A stretch of 64,000 nt of DNA from Chryseobacterium aquaeductus (GCF_905175375.1 NZ_CAJIMS010000001.1:2418001-2482000); one strand, 5' to 3'. Positions 27,631 to 37,421 are shown, numbered from the stretch's first letter. Numbers and translations are program-made. The notes: generated from the letters alone by a model not told the origin.

Positions 27631-27666
27631 TGAGCATTAATAAAAATAAATTAAAACAACAATAAA

Positions 27667-28539
27667 ATGTCAATTTTAGTAAACAAAGATTCTAAAGTAA
27701 TTGTACAAGGTTTTACAGGTAACGAAGGTACTTTCCATGCAGGTCAGATGATCGAATACGGAACCAACGTAGTAGGTGGTGTTACTCCGGGAAAAGGAGG
27801 TAGCGAGCACCTTGGGAAGCCGGTATTTAATACTGTTGCTGACGCTGTTGCAAAAGCTGGAGCTAACGTAAGTATTATTTTTGTACCACCTGCATTTGCT
27901 GCAGACGCTATCATGGAAGCTGCTGAAGCGGGTATCAAAGTAATCGTATGTATTACAGAGGGTATTCCTGTTGCAGACATGGTAAAAGTAAAATCTTATA
28001 TCGCTGACAAAGAATGCAGATTGATCGGACCAAACTGTCCGGGAATCATCACTTCTGATGAAGCTAAAATTGGTATTATGCCAGGTTTCGTTTTCAAAAA
28101 AGGTAAAGTAGGGATCGTTTCAAAATCAGGAACGCTTACTTATGAAGCTGCTGACCAAGTTGTAAAAGCTGGTTATGGTGTTTCTACAGCAATTGGAATC
28201 GGTGGTGACCCGATCATTGGAACTACTACAAGAGAAGCATTAGAATTATTCATCAACGATCCTGAAACTGAAGCGGTTGTAATGATCGGTGAGATCGGTG
28301 GTGGTCTCGAAGCTGAAGCTGCAAGATGGTACAAAGCAAGTGGATCTACAAAACCGGTTGTTGGTTTTATCGCAGGGCAAACTGCTCCTAAAGGTAGAAC
28401 AATGGGTCACGCAGGTGCTATTGTAGGAGGTGACGAAGATACGGCACAAGCTAAAATGGAGATCATGAGAGAAAACGGTATCAATGTAGTAGATTCCCCT
28501 GCTGATATTGGTGTTACCGTTGCCAAAGTTTTAGGATAA
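27667..28539 (+). CDS. sucD: Succinyl-CoA ligase, alpha subunit
   Basis: TCA-cycle enzyme subunit, 290 residues, usual length. CoA-binding domain with [19 protein letters not shown] (about 11-29) and TPGKGG, then the ligase domain with GPNCPGII (about 121-128) and the phospho-histidine loop [10 protein letters not shown] (about 245-254). The beta subunit sucC is not adjacent, which is common in Bacteroidota. Codons are regular and GC is a little higher than in neighbours, as expected for a highly expressed gene. Confidence 0.95.
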   Translation: MSILVNKDSKVIVQGFTGNEGTFHAGQMIEYGTNVVGGVTPGKGGSEHLGKPVFNTVADAVAKAGANVSIIFVPPAFAADAIMEAAEAGIKVIVCITEGIPVADMVKVKSYIADKECRLIGPNCPGIITSDEAKIGIMPGFVFKKGKVGIVSKSGTLTYEAADQVVKAGYGVSTAIGIGGDPIIGTTTREALELFINDPETEAVVMIGEIGGGLEAEAARWYKASGSTKPVVGFIAGQTAPKGRTMGHAGAIVGGDEDTAQAKMEIMRENGINVVDSPADIGVTVAKVLG

Positions 28540-28593
28540 ATAAAAAACACTTATCCCGCTTAGGGATGATTTTAAAAAACAATACACTTACAA

Positions 28594-29238
28594 ATGAAAA
28601 AATTTTTATTAACATCAGCGTTATCACTTTCCGCTTTATCATTCGCACAAATAGATTTTAGCAGTACAAGATTTGGTATTACTGCTGGTGGAAACTATTC
28701 GAGAGTAAAGAATGCACATAATCCTTCAGGAGCAAGATTTGCTTTTCAGGGTGGTGTTTTAGCATTAATCCCAATGGGAGGAGCCAACCAGTTTTATCTT
28801 CAACCTGAAGTTGTTTACTACGGTGCCGGAGAATCTGGTAAAGATAAAGATGCAAAAGGAATTCCAGGCTATGATGCAATGTATGCCAACAATTACATCA
28901 GTGTACCTGTTTCTTTCAAAGGATATTTTTCTGAAGCAGAATCAGAATTCTTTGGATTGATTGGGCCGAGATTTAATTTTTTAATTGATCAAAAAGTTAA
29001 AAACGAATCTCGTGAAATCTACAGAACAGATCAGTTGGGTAAGGCAGCTTCTTTTAACTTTGCGATAGGCGCAGGTATAGGCTACAGCTACAAAAGACAG
29101 CTTGAATTGGCTTTGAAGTATGATTTTGGTGTATCTAACACGTATCCGAATTTGGATGAAACAAAGATTGATGCCAACTCAGCGAAAAAGAAATCTGAGC
29201 AGGTTCTTAGTTTAAGTTTAAGCTATATCTTCGAATAA
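28594..29238 (+). CDS. Outer-membrane beta-barrel protein (PorT-like family)
   Basis: 214 residues. Signal peptide of about 18 residues (SLSALSFAQ). The mature part has alternating strands with glycine and aromatics: FGITAGGNYSRV, FAFQGGVLALIP, FYLQPEVVYYG, YISVPVSFKGYF, FNFAIGAGIGYSY, ELALKYDFGVSN, ending in LSLSLSYIFE, whose last Phe-Glu suits barrel insertion. It matches the eight-stranded small barrel family often annotated as PorT-like outer-membrane protein. Function unknown; followed by a terminator at 29259. Confidence 0.8.
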   Translation: MKKFLLTSALSLSALSFAQIDFSSTRFGITAGGNYSRVKNAHNPSGARFAFQGGVLALIPMGGANQFYLQPEVVYYGAGESGKDKDAKGIPGYDAMYANNYISVPVSFKGYFSEAESEFFGLIGPRFNFLIDQKVKNESREIYRTDQLGKAASFNFAIGAGIGYSYKRQLELALKYDFGVSNTYPNLDETKIDANSAKKKSEQVLSLSLSYIFE

Positions 29239-29258
29239 AAATTTTTCGATCAAAACAT

Positions 29259-29295
29259 AAAAAACTCCCGAGATACTTTATCTCGGGAGTTTTTG
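29259..29295. terminator. Bidirectional terminator
   Basis: Perfect 16 bp stem (AAAAACTCCCGAGATA ending at 29275, and its complement 29279-29294) around a CTT loop, between convergent genes. Confidence 0.9.
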
Positions 29296-29322
29296 TTTTG
29301 TGACAGAATTTTTTAAAGAATA

Positions 29323-29785
29323 TTAAAACTTTTGCTTAATCATATTTTCAATTTCATATTTGTAAAGATAAGGAGTTGATTTGCTTTTTCCTTCTTGGCT
29401 TAAATTGACTTTTTTTCCTATAAACTTACTCTTTTCCCAATGCGTAATATACATTCTTGTCTTTGTGATATAAGTTGATGTTTTTTCTGTACCATTTGAG
29501 ATATAAGCTCTTATGAAATTAAATTGTTTTTGATCAATAAGTATAGGCTTATTATTATACACATAGACAATGGTATAATCGTCAATGCACCCATATTGTC
29601 TCAATGCATATTGATTACATTCTTTTATCATAATGATTTTTGATTGAGGAAGCAGTTTTTTAATTTTCTCAATCTGTGAAGTGTCTTCGTTGGTTTGGTT
29701 CTCAAAAATAATATCTTCATAAGGATTGAGCATAATGGAAATTCAAAAGACTGATCAACACTATTATTAATAAAACTCGTTTCAT
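29323..29785 (-). pseudogene. Small secreted protein, split by a frameshift after its signal peptide
   Basis: The ATG at 29785 opens a frame that encodes a textbook signal peptide (MKRVLLIIVLIS, then LLNFHYAQ) but stops at 29717 after 22 codons. The body continues in another frame as a 136-codon open frame (29733-29323) starting LNPYEDIIFENQ. Removing one base near 29722-29727 would join them as ...HYAQ-PYEDIIF.... The body is polar with no recognised family; features are IIMIKECNQYALRQYGC and YITKTRMYITHW. Either a recently inactivated gene or a sequencing error. If read alone, the 136-codon frame would be a cytoplasmic protein, which I think is wrong. Confidence 0.6.
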
Positions 29786-29805
29786 AGGATTCAAATAAAT
29801 CTGTT

Positions 29806-31116
29806 CTAACTTCTTATCCATTTCCAAAGTTCCTTCAGCGTAGCCTTATTTCCATACATCAAAATTCCTACTCGGTAAATTTTTCCGGCTAAGAAAATCA
29901 TAAAAACGGTGGTTACTAGCAGTAAAAAGATTGACAGCGCAATTTCCCAAGCCGGAACTCCATAAGGAATTCTCGCAATCATTGCAACTGGTGATGTGAA
30001 AGGAATGATAGACAACCAAAAACCTAGCGGTCCGTCCGGATTATTCATCAAAGAAAAACTTCCGTACATTCCTAAAGTCAAAGGCAGAATAGCAAATAAG
30101 GTGAATTGCTGTGTTTCGGTTTCGTTATCAACTGCAGAACCAATGGCAGCATAAATAGAACTGTAAAAGATATATCCCAAAAGGAAAAATACAATAAATA
30201 CGAAGATGATCAAAGGGAAATTAAGATCAAGCAAACTGTGAGAAACCTGTGTTGCAATCTGAGCAAGATCAAATTTTTCAGATATTTCCTCATTTCCATT
30301 AGGAATGTTTTTTTGTATAGAAGAAAAACCGGTGTTTAAGACTAGAGCACCAATTACAGACATCGTGATCCAGACGATAAACTGTGTAAGGGCAACCATC
30401 GTTACACCAAGGATTTTTCCCATCATCAGCTCAAAAGGTTTTACAGAAGAAATGATAATTTCCACAACACGATTGTTTTTTTCCTCCAAAACACTTCGCA
30501 TCACACGTACGCCATAGATGATGATAAACATAAAGGTAACATACATCAATCCCATACTCAGTGCAGTTTTCACGCCAAATGCAAGGTCAGAATCTTCTTT
30601 ATTGTCTTCTGAAACATTGATCGTTTTCAGTTCAAAATTTTTATCAAGATTGTTAAGCTGAGATTCGGCGATTCCTAACTGTTTGATTTTTTCTTTCTTG
30701 ATGACATTACTGATATCAGAAATAATTTGCTGCTTCGTATCAAGACCAATTTTAGTATTAACGACCAGTCTGGTATTTTTTTCTATATCATCAAAATTCT
30801 GACTCGAAATCTGTGGTAAAATCAAAATCCCGTCTAGAGTTTCATTTCCTTTTAGATGCTTTAATTTCGATTGTTCATCTGCTACAGGAACAAAAACATA
30901 CTCAAGTTGATCATCCGATTTCAGTTGACCTTTGAAAAGTCCGCTGTTATCTACAACCTCAATAACGTTGTGCGATTCGTTGGCTTTGAACATGAGTCCG
31001 ATAACCGCTCCAAATCCTATAATCATTAAAGGAGCCAATAATGTCAGTAGAATAAATGATTTTTTCTTAACCTGTGTAAGAAATTCTCTTTTTGTAATTA
31101 AATATATATTGTTCAT
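29806..31116 (-). CDS. ABC-2 type exporter permease (NatB-like)
   Basis: 436 residues. First membrane segment at about 22-43 (FILLTLLAPLMIIGFGAVIGL), a large extracytoplasmic domain to about 185, then five membrane segments to the end. EEKNNRVVEIIISSVKPFELMMGKILG (about 222-248, in two parts) is the coupling-helix region typical of ABC-2/NatB permeases. It lies 4 bases after the ATPase gene at 31121, so both are one operon and one transporter. The substrate is unknown; related pairs export sodium or peptides/antibiotics. Confidence 0.88.
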   Translation of the reverse strand: MNNIYLITKREFLTQVKKKSFILLTLLAPLMIIGFGAVIGLMFKANESHNVIEVVDNSGLFKGQLKSDDQLEYVFVPVADEQSKLKHLKGNETLDGILILPQISSQNFDDIEKNTRLVVNTKIGLDTKQQIISDISNVIKKEKIKQLGIAESQLNNLDKNFELKTINVSEDNKEDSDLAFGVKTALSMGLMYVTFMFIIIYGVRVMRSVLEEKNNRVVEIIISSVKPFELMMGKILGVTMVALTQFIVWITMSVIGALVLNTGFSSIQKNIPNGNEEISEKFDLAQIATQVSHSLLDLNFPLIIFVFIVFFLLGYIFYSSIYAAIGSAVDNETETQQFTLFAILPLTLGMYGSFSLMNNPDGPLGFWLSIIPFTSPVAMIARIPYGVPAWEIALSIFLLLVTTVFMIFLAGKIYRVGILMYGNKATLKELWKWIRS

Positions 31117-31120
31117 AAAT

Positions 31121-32032
31121 TTAAGAATGATTGCCTACGGCATTAATAAACACTTCATTCATACTCGGAATTTTTTCGTCAAATGATCGTACTTTCCCAG
31201 TTTGCACAAGATCCAGCAAAATATCATTTTGATTGACTGTATTTTTCAGGTCAAATGAAATCAAATTGTTGTGCTCAGATAAATTGAAAATTTCATATTT
31301 GTTTTGAAAATTTTGAAGCTGCTCGCTGTTTACATCAGAAAGTGTAATTCCGAAAATATTCTTCTTGAATTTTTCTCGCACGTCAAAAACTCTTCCGTCG
31401 ATAATCTTTTTAGAATTATCGATCAACGCTACATAATCACACATTTCTTCCACACTTTCCATTCTGTGGGTAGAGAGAATAATTGTCGTTCCGTTATTTT
31501 TAAGTTCAATGATTTGATCTTTTATTAGATTGGCATTTACAGGATCAAAACCGGAAAACGGTTCGTCAAGAATTAATAAATGTGGTCTATGAAGTACAGT
31601 CACTACAAACTGTATTTTCTGAGCCATTCCTTTTGAAAGCTCGGATAATTTTTTCTTCCACCATTGATCGATATGCAGTTTTTCAAACCATTTTTTAGCC
31701 TCGTTCAATGCATCATTCTTTTTCATTCCCTTCAATTCTCCAAAATAGAGAATCTGATCTCCGACACTCATGTTTTTATATAAACCTCTTTCTTCAGGCA
31801 TATATCCGATGTCTTTGATGTGGCTGGGATTCAGTTTTTCTCCATTGATGAATACATCTCCGGAATCTGCCTGAGTAATTTGATTGATAATACGGATAAA
31901 TGAGGTTTTACCCGCTCCGTTGGGTCCCAGAAGACCGTAGATACTTCCTTTTGGTACATGAATACTAAAATCTTCCAGCGCAGTTTTTTTTCCGGCATTG
32001 TAGGTTTTAGTTATATGATCTGCTTTTAGCAT
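31121..32032 (-). CDS. ABC transporter ATP-binding protein
   Basis: 303 residues. Walker A GPNGAGKTS (about 36-44), signature LSKGMAQKIQ (about 132-141, variant of LSGGQ), Walker B LLILDEP (about 151-157) and switch His in STHRMESVEEM. C-terminal region of about 90 residues is the DUF4162-like tail seen in NatA/ABC-2 ATPases. Partner of the permease at 29806. Confidence 0.92.
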   Translation of the reverse strand: MLKADHITKTYNAGKKTALEDFSIHVPKGSIYGLLGPNGAGKTSFIRIINQITQADSGDVFINGEKLNPSHIKDIGYMPEERGLYKNMSVGDQILYFGELKGMKKNDALNEAKKWFEKLHIDQWWKKKLSELSKGMAQKIQFVVTVLHRPHLLILDEPFSGFDPVNANLIKDQIIELKNNGTTIILSTHRMESVEEMCDYVALIDNSKKIIDGRVFDVREKFKKNIFGITLSDVNSEQLQNFQNKYEIFNLSEHNNLISFDLKNTVNQNDILLDLVQTGKVRSFDEKIPSMNEVFINAVGNHS

Positions 32033-32105
32033 TAGAATTTTTTTATAATGAGTATAAAAGTAGTGAGAATGTTACAGATAATTTGTAACAGATGGTTGTA
32101 AAACG

Positions 32106-32133
32106 AAAAATCCTGATGATTATCAGGATTTAA
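32106..32133. terminator. Terminator after the small T9SS protein gene
   Basis: Perfect 10 bp stem AAATCCTGAT (32108-32117) and ATCAGGATTT (32122-32131). Confidence 0.75.
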
Positions 32134-32135
32134 TA

Positions 32136-32486
32136 TTATTGTTTTACTATTTGAGTAACCTTTTGCGTGTTGTCACTGAGAAAATATCTGATGAGATACT
32201 TTCCGGGTTTTAGTCTTTCAATGTTGATTTCAGCTTTATTGGCATTCACATTATAATTGGCAAGTTGTGTACCCAATATTGAATAGAATATAACTGATTT
32301 TATTTTTAATGAAGAATCCTTTGCTTTCACCATCAGAAAATCTTTTGCAGGATTTGGGTAGGCAGTAAGTACACCATCATCAGACTTCTGTGATGTGGAA
32401 GATGGTTCCCTGGTTTGTGCTTTAAAATTGTCGGAAAGACCAACAAAAGTGCCCATAAATATAATTAAAAGTAAAAGTTTTTTCAT
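32136..32486 (-). CDS. Small secreted protein with T9SS type A sorting domain
   Basis: 116 residues: signal peptide (about 1-23, ending FKAQ), a short Ser/Thr linker, then a C-terminal sorting domain of about 75 residues starting LTAYPNPAKDFLMV, with GKYLIRYFLSD and the ending TQKVTQIVKQ. The YPNPA box and the final basic residues are the T9SS type A signature. Almost nothing remains besides the sorting domain, so it may be a remnant of a larger secreted protein or a small surface peptide. Confidence 0.8.
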   Translation of the reverse strand: MKKLLLLIIFMGTFVGLSDNFKAQTREPSSTSQKSDDGVLTAYPNPAKDFLMVKAKDSSLKIKSVIFYSILGTQLANYNVNANKAEINIERLKPGKYLIRYFLSDNTQKVTQIVKQ

Positions 32487-32569
32487 CTAACGTACAATTT
32501 GCATAAATATTACTAACAAAAATAATAAATTCTACAATCATCTGCAATAGTTTTTTATAGAACTTATAT

Positions 32570-32577
32570 TAAATTTG
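32570..32577 (+). promoter_or_regulatory. -7 promoter box of hemB
   Basis: TAAATTTG fits TAnnTTTG, 28 bases before hemB. A TTTTTT stretch at 32551 may act as the -33 element. Confidence 0.55.
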
Positions 32578-32605
32578 CAATAAATTATTCAAAAAGTATT
32601 CCAAA

Positions 32606-33595
32606 ATGATATATTCGAGAAACAGAAGATTGAGAGTAAATGAATCTATGAGAGGATTAGTGAAAGAATGCAGCCTTTCTACGGACGATTTTGTAATGCC
32701 GATTTTCGTAATGGAAGGTGATAATAAAGAGGAGGCAATTTCCTCAATGCCCGGAATTTTCAGACGCAGCGTCGATTTAACGGTAAAAGAATGTAAAGAA
32801 TTATTTTCTTTAGGCGTAAAAGCTGTGAATCTGTACATGAAAGTTTCAGAAGATTTAAAAGACAATACAGGAAAAGAGGCATGGAATAAAAATGGATTGA
32901 TGCAAAATACCATCAAAGCAATAAAAGATGCCGTTCCTGAAATGATTATCATGCCGGATGTAGCATTAGATCCTTATTCAATCTACGGTCATGACGGAAT
33001 TATAGAAAATGGAAAAGTGATCAACGATGCAACCAACGATGCGTTGGCAAGAATGTCTGTTTCACATGCAGAAGCCGGTGCAGACATTGTGGCACCAAGT
33101 GACATGATGGATGGAAGGGTTTTGGCGATTCGTGAAGCTTTGGAACAAAGTGGATTCCACGATGTGGGAATTTTAAGCTATGCAGCAAAGTATGCAAGCT
33201 CTTTCTACGGACCGTTCAGAAGTGCTCTGGACAGTGCTCCAAAAGATGATTTGGAAATTCCAAAAGATAAAAAAACATATCAGATGGATTTTCACAATTC
33301 TCGTGAAGCATTAAATGAAGTTTATAAAGACGTGGAGGAAGGAGCCGACATTATCATGATCAAACCGGGTCTTCCATACTTGGATATTGTAGCAAAAGTG
33401 CGTGAAGCAATCGATTTACCGATTGCAGTTTACAATGTAAGTGGAGAATATGCAATGTTGAAAGCCGCTGCACAAAACGGCTGGTTAGATAACGATAAAG
33501 CAATCATTGAAAGTTTGACGTGCTTCAAAAGAGCAGGAGCCGATATGATTTTCACTTATGCTGCGAAAGAAGCTGCGATTCTTTTAAACAAATAA
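32606..33595 (+). CDS. hemB: Delta-aminolevulinic acid dehydratase (porphobilinogen synthase)
   Basis: Joins two 5-aminolevulinate molecules to porphobilinogen in haem synthesis; 329 residues, usual length. Schiff-base lysines are in YAAKYASSFYGPFR (about 192-205) and MIKPGLPYLD (about 251-260). The metal site reads MPDVALDPYSIYGHDG (about 114-129): the zinc-binding cysteines of the E. coli/human type are replaced by Ala and Asp, which is the magnesium-dependent type known from Pseudomonas. N-terminal arm RNRRLRVNESMRG is normal. Monocistronic with terminator at 33619. Confidence 0.95.
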   Translation: MIYSRNRRLRVNESMRGLVKECSLSTDDFVMPIFVMEGDNKEEAISSMPGIFRRSVDLTVKECKELFSLGVKAVNLYMKVSEDLKDNTGKEAWNKNGLMQNTIKAIKDAVPEMIIMPDVALDPYSIYGHDGIIENGKVINDATNDALARMSVSHAEAGADIVAPSDMMDGRVLAIREALEQSGFHDVGILSYAAKYASSFYGPFRSALDSAPKDDLEIPKDKKTYQMDFHNSREALNEVYKDVEEGADIIMIKPGLPYLDIVAKVREAIDLPIAVYNVSGEYAMLKAAAQNGWLDNDKAIIESLTCFKRAGADMIFTYAAKEAAILLNK

Positions 33596-33618
33596 TGTCT
33601 AAACATATACTATAAAAT

Positions 33619-33652
33619 TAATAACCTTTACTTCTTGAGTAGAGGTTATTAA
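33619..33652. terminator. Terminator between hemB and the antiporter gene
   Basis: Stem TAATAACCT with AGGTTATTA plus an inner ACT/AGT pairing and TCTTG loop; convergent genes share it. Confidence 0.65.
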
Positions 33653-33682
33653 TTAATTTTCACTTATTTATTACAGATATAT

Positions 33683-35803
33683 TTATTTGAAAATTCTCTT
33701 TATTACATTTCCGATTTCCACAAAATCATCATGATTTCCCACAGAACGTCTTTCTACATATTCTTGATTATATTCTGAATATGGAAAGATCAAAAGATAA
33801 TTGTTCTTCTGCAGACTTCTGTTCAAAAGTTCAGGAATCATGCGCATTCTCGGAGTGTAAGATAGCATTCCTCGTTTTGCCATAAAAATTATAAGGCCTT
33901 CGTCTTCTTTTATTTCTGCTGCAGTTTTTTCACCATCTTTCCATGTGTTCATAATGATAAATTCAGCTTCAATATTGGCTTTTTTGATAATTCTTTGTAA
34001 AACGTTGAGAATGTCTTCGGGAGCATAAAAAATGATTGTAGCTCCAGAATTTCTCGCAATATTCCAAACACGAACGAGCGCATGGAAAAATCCGGCTTCT
34101 TTATGAGCGTTTTCAGGAATCATCACTGCATATCTTTTGATCGTTGAAAGCGGTTGTGCAGCCTGATATACAAACACATTCACGTCATCATTCTGCAGAT
34201 AACCATTGTATAAATTATGCGCAAACGAAGTAGAAAAACCTTTTTCATCTTCAAGACCTATAATCAGATCTGTAATGTTATGTTCTTTTATGACGTTGTT
34301 CACACCATTGATTACATCATTATCATATCTTTTTAAAGCTTTCAGTTTCACATCGGCAGAGGCTGCGGTATCTGTTGCCTGATGCAGAAGTTTTTCAGCA
34401 TTTTTTATGGATGATTCATTTTTATCTTCATTAATGATATTCAGAGCAAAAAAATCTTCTGTATTTGAATGTGCTTTGATTAAAATTCCTAGATTTACCA
34501 TTCTTTCTACCGTATTTTCGTAATTAATCGCCAAAAGAATATTTTCTTCTTCATGATTGTTTCCGGATACGGTATCTTCATTTTCTAATGCAGCAATTTT
34601 CTGTGCACTAGACATTGAGATGAATGACGAAATGGTACAGGAAATCAAAATCAGCAAAATACTTCCGTTCAAAACATGTTCGTTAAGTAACCTGATGGGT
34701 TCTCCGGTTTCGCTTTCAGAGATAATAATGTTGTAACCTACCATCACCGTTGCCAAAGTCGCTGCCGCTGAGGCCGAACTTAAACCAAATACCAATATGC
34801 CTTCTTCTTTTGTAAAGCGAAAAGTTTTTTGAGCAATAACTGCAGAAATATATTTACCGCCGATTGATGCAACCAGCATTATACCAGCAACTTTCAAGGT
34901 CTCAAAGCTGTTGAAAAAAACTTTAAAATCAATCAGCATTCCTACACTGATCAGGAAAAAAGGGATGAAAATAGCGTTACCTACAAATTCTACACGATTC
35001 ATCAATGAAGAAGTGTGCGGAATCAATCTATTTAAGGCCAAGCCTGCAAAGAATGCACCGATAATGGCTTCTACACCTGCCAATTCTGCTAAAAGTGCAG
35101 CGAGATAAATCATCACCAATACAAAAATATATTGCGAAATTTTATCATCTACTTTTTTGAAAAACCATCTTCCTATCAAAGGAAAAACCATCAGTACAAT
35201 TAATCCGAAAATAACAAACGATCCGGTAAGTTTTAGCCAAAAAGCTGTTCCCACATCTCCCTGAATCATCCCGACAACGACAGCAAGAACTAATAAAGTG
35301 GCTACATCGGTAATCATTGTGCCGCCTACAGTAATATTTACTGCCCTGTTTTTTGAAATACCCAATTTACTGATAAGCGGATAAGTAATAAGTGTCTGGG
35401 AAGAAAATAAACTTGCGAAAAGTACCGAAGTGAGCACCGAAAAATTCAGCAAATAATAAGATCCGATGTATCCGAGAATAAAAGGAAAAATAAATGCGTA
35501 ACCGCCATATCCTAAACTTTTCCATTTATTTTTTTTAAAATCTCCCATGTCTATTTCCAGACCTGCGAGAAACATAATGTAGAGTAGTCCTGTAGTCCCG
35601 GTTACCACAATACTACTGTCCCTTGCAAGTACATTGAAACCGTTTGGACCAATGATGGCTCCTGCAATAATAAGTCCTAAGAGATGCGGAACTTTAATTT
35701 TATTAAGTAAAAGTGGAGCTGCCAAAATAATCACGAGCACCAGCAAAAACTTCAGTACCGGATCTTCAAAAGGAAGGGTGAGGTTATTTATACTTAAAAT
35801 CAT
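33683..35803 (-). CDS. Cation/proton antiporter (CPA2, KefB/NapA-type) with C-terminal USP-like domain
   Basis: 706 residues. Residues 1-400 hold about 12 membrane segments of the Na+/H+ exchanger fold, with LLGLIIAGAIIGPNG (about 41-55), AGLEIDMGDFKKNKWKSLGYGG (near 80, split at the Asp) and AELAGVEAIIGAFFAGLALNRLIP (near 240). Residues about 420-706 are cytoplasmic and resemble two universal-stress-protein-like modules (ILLAINYENTVERMVNLGIL; RYAVMIPENAHKEAGFFHAL) that could sense nucleotides. Exchanges Na+ or K+ for protons. The lipoprotein gene lies 6 bases upstream, so the two are co-transcribed. Confidence 0.87.
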   Translation of the reverse strand: MILSINNLTLPFEDPVLKFLLVLVIILAAPLLLNKIKVPHLLGLIIAGAIIGPNGFNVLARDSSIVVTGTTGLLYIMFLAGLEIDMGDFKKNKWKSLGYGGYAFIFPFILGYIGSYYLLNFSVLTSVLFASLFSSQTLITYPLISKLGISKNRAVNITVGGTMITDVATLLVLAVVVGMIQGDVGTAFWLKLTGSFVIFGLIVLMVFPLIGRWFFKKVDDKISQYIFVLVMIYLAALLAELAGVEAIIGAFFAGLALNRLIPHTSSLMNRVEFVGNAIFIPFFLISVGMLIDFKVFFNSFETLKVAGIMLVASIGGKYISAVIAQKTFRFTKEEGILVFGLSSASAAATLATVMVGYNIIISESETGEPIRLLNEHVLNGSILLILISCTISSFISMSSAQKIAALENEDTVSGNNHEEENILLAINYENTVERMVNLGILIKAHSNTEDFFALNIINEDKNESSIKNAEKLLHQATDTAASADVKLKALKRYDNDVINGVNNVIKEHNITDLIIGLEDEKGFSTSFAHNLYNGYLQNDDVNVFVYQAAQPLSTIKRYAVMIPENAHKEAGFFHALVRVWNIARNSGATIIFYAPEDILNVLQRIIKKANIEAEFIIMNTWKDGEKTAAEIKEDEGLIIFMAKRGMLSYTPRMRMIPELLNRSLQKNNYLLIFPYSEYNQEYVERRSVGNHDDFVEIGNVIKRIFK

Positions 35804-35809
35804 AAGTGT

Positions 35810-36382
35810 TTATTTTGATGAACGTGTAAGTTCTACGGAAAACTTCGCAGTACATTTATTATCAACCGTGATGGTGCGGATTCCTCTCATTTTTGTTGCA
35901 GAAATTTCGTTTAAGATTACATTCATTTCTACGCTTTTGTTTGCTGCGGAATCTGTTTTATAATTAAGTTTTACCTCATTATTTTCGTACGAACCTGAGT
36001 AAATTCTTACCAATTTGTTGTTGTTGACGATTTTGGATACCAATTGAGTAGAATCACTATCAAATTCCCAAGTATCCATCCGTTGATCACCAATTACATA
36101 ATCGTTGCAGGAAGATTCTGTACAGATTACTTTCCCAGACCAGCTTCCAAAAACTTCTGCAGGCCATTTTTTGACAACCTCCACGGTATCTTTTATGTTA
36201 AAAATACTATCTCTCATTTTGAGTAGAGATTGGTATTCAGATTCTTTTTCGGCAAATAACTTTTCTTTTTCTAAAAGGCTGTTTTCACGGTCTAGCAGTT
36301 GTTGAGTTTTTTTATTATCGTCGCAACTTTGAAAACTTAACAATAATAACAGTAGAAATAGTAAGGAATATTTTTTTATCAT
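35810..36382 (-). CDS. Lipoprotein of unknown function with coiled coil
   Basis: 190 residues from the ATG at 36382; an ATG three codons earlier is possible but puts extra residues before the signal peptide. Lipobox LSFQSC at about 14-19. Residues 25-60 are a charged coiled coil (LLDRENSLLEKEKLFAEKE). The C-terminal 110 residues are beta-rich with FGSWSGKVICTESSCNDY, IYSGSYENNEVKLNYK and KMRGIRTITVDNKCTAKF, a small lipocalin-like pattern with four cysteines. No family named. It is the first gene of an operon with the antiporter. Confidence 0.7.
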   Translation of the reverse strand: MIKKYSLLFLLLLLLSFQSCDDNKKTQQLLDRENSLLEKEKLFAEKESEYQSLLKMRDSIFNIKDTVEVVKKWPAEVFGSWSGKVICTESSCNDYVIGDQRMDTWEFDSDSTQLVSKIVNNNKLVRIYSGSYENNEVKLNYKTDSAANKSVEMNVILNEISATKMRGIRTITVDNKCTAKFSVELTRSSK

Positions 36383-36484
36383 AAAGCACAAATTATTTTA
36401 ATAATATAGGCAAAAATTATGACAAAAATATGTTGATAAACTGTTTTTAGAAGATAAGTCCTATTTATAACAAGTTTTTTGTAA

Positions 36485-37399
36485 TTAAATTGTTTTCTTA
36501 ACTCTCTTGTTTTTAAATAGTTCCGGATTGTAATTGATGATAAAGACACCGATGATAATTAAAATTGCAGCCATGATAAATTTTAATGAAATGGTTTCAT
36601 CTAAAATCAGCCAGCTTAAGAATATTGAAATGATGGTATTGATGTAAGCTAAAATTGAAACCTGCACAGGGGAAACCCTTGTCAATGCATAATGGAAAGC
36701 AAAAAATGCAGCAACCGAGCCAAATACTGCCAGATATAAAGTTGCAGCTATACTTACAACACTCCAGTTTTCAAAATTAAAATTTTCGGAAAACAGAAAT
36801 GCAAAACAGATTTGAACAATTCCGGCAAAAGAAAACTGATAAAAGAGATTCAACGTAATATTTTTACTTTGAAGATTGAGTTTCTTGGTGAAAATAGTTC
36901 CGGATGCCCAGCCTAAAATTGCCAGAAAAAGGAAAATGACTCCCATCAAATAGTCAGGATTTCCCAAATCATTCAACCCATCCCAAAAGATAAAAAGAAT
37001 CCCACTGAAACACATAATAATGCCTATCAAAGCCCGAAAACTGAATTTTTGCAGACCAATTGCCACACTTCCTAAAAATACCACAATTGGTGAGCAGGCA
37101 CTCATCAAAGATGCTAAACTACTGGTCACAGATTCTTCTGCAACAGTTGTCATTCCGTTAGCGATGATCAACATTAAAGTTGAAAAAATCAATTGGTAAA
37201 CCAATTCTTTCCAGCCAATCCATTTCAGTTCTTTCGTATAAAGCAGAATTACTAACATGATGATTGCGGCCAAGAGCTGACGAATTCCTGCCACAAACCA
37301 AGCCGGTATAGTTTCTACTGCAACGCGTATTGATAAAAAGGTGGTTCCCCAAACGATAGCTACGGTGAGAATGGCGAAAGTGAGTTTGTAATTTTTCAA
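36485..37399 (-). CDS. EamA/DMT-family transporter
   Basis: 304 residues, ten membrane segments in two EamA repeats (about 5-140 and 155-290). Typical points: AIVWGTTFLSIRVAVE (about 14-29) at the start and ALTRVSPVQVSILAYINTIISIFLSWL in the second half. Metabolite/drug exporter, substrate unknown. The start must be TTG at 37399: no in-frame ATG fits before the first helix, and the promoter box at 37422 predicts transcription from about 37418. Ends with a basic tail. Confidence 0.87.
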   Translation of the reverse strand: MKNYKLTFAILTVAIVWGTTFLSIRVAVETIPAWFVAGIRQLLAAIIMLVILLYTKELKWIGWKELVYQLIFSTLMLIIANGMTTVAEESVTSSLASLMSACSPIVVFLGSVAIGLQKFSFRALIGIIMCFSGILFIFWDGLNDLGNPDYLMGVIFLFLAILGWASGTIFTKKLNLQSKNITLNLFYQFSFAGIVQICFAFLFSENFNFENWSVVSIAATLYLAVFGSVAAFFAFHYALTRVSPVQVSILAYINTIISIFLSWLILDETISLKFIMAAILIIIGVFIINYNPELFKNKRVKKTI

Positions 37400-37421
37400 A
37401 AGAGTAGGAGAAATAGAATTG

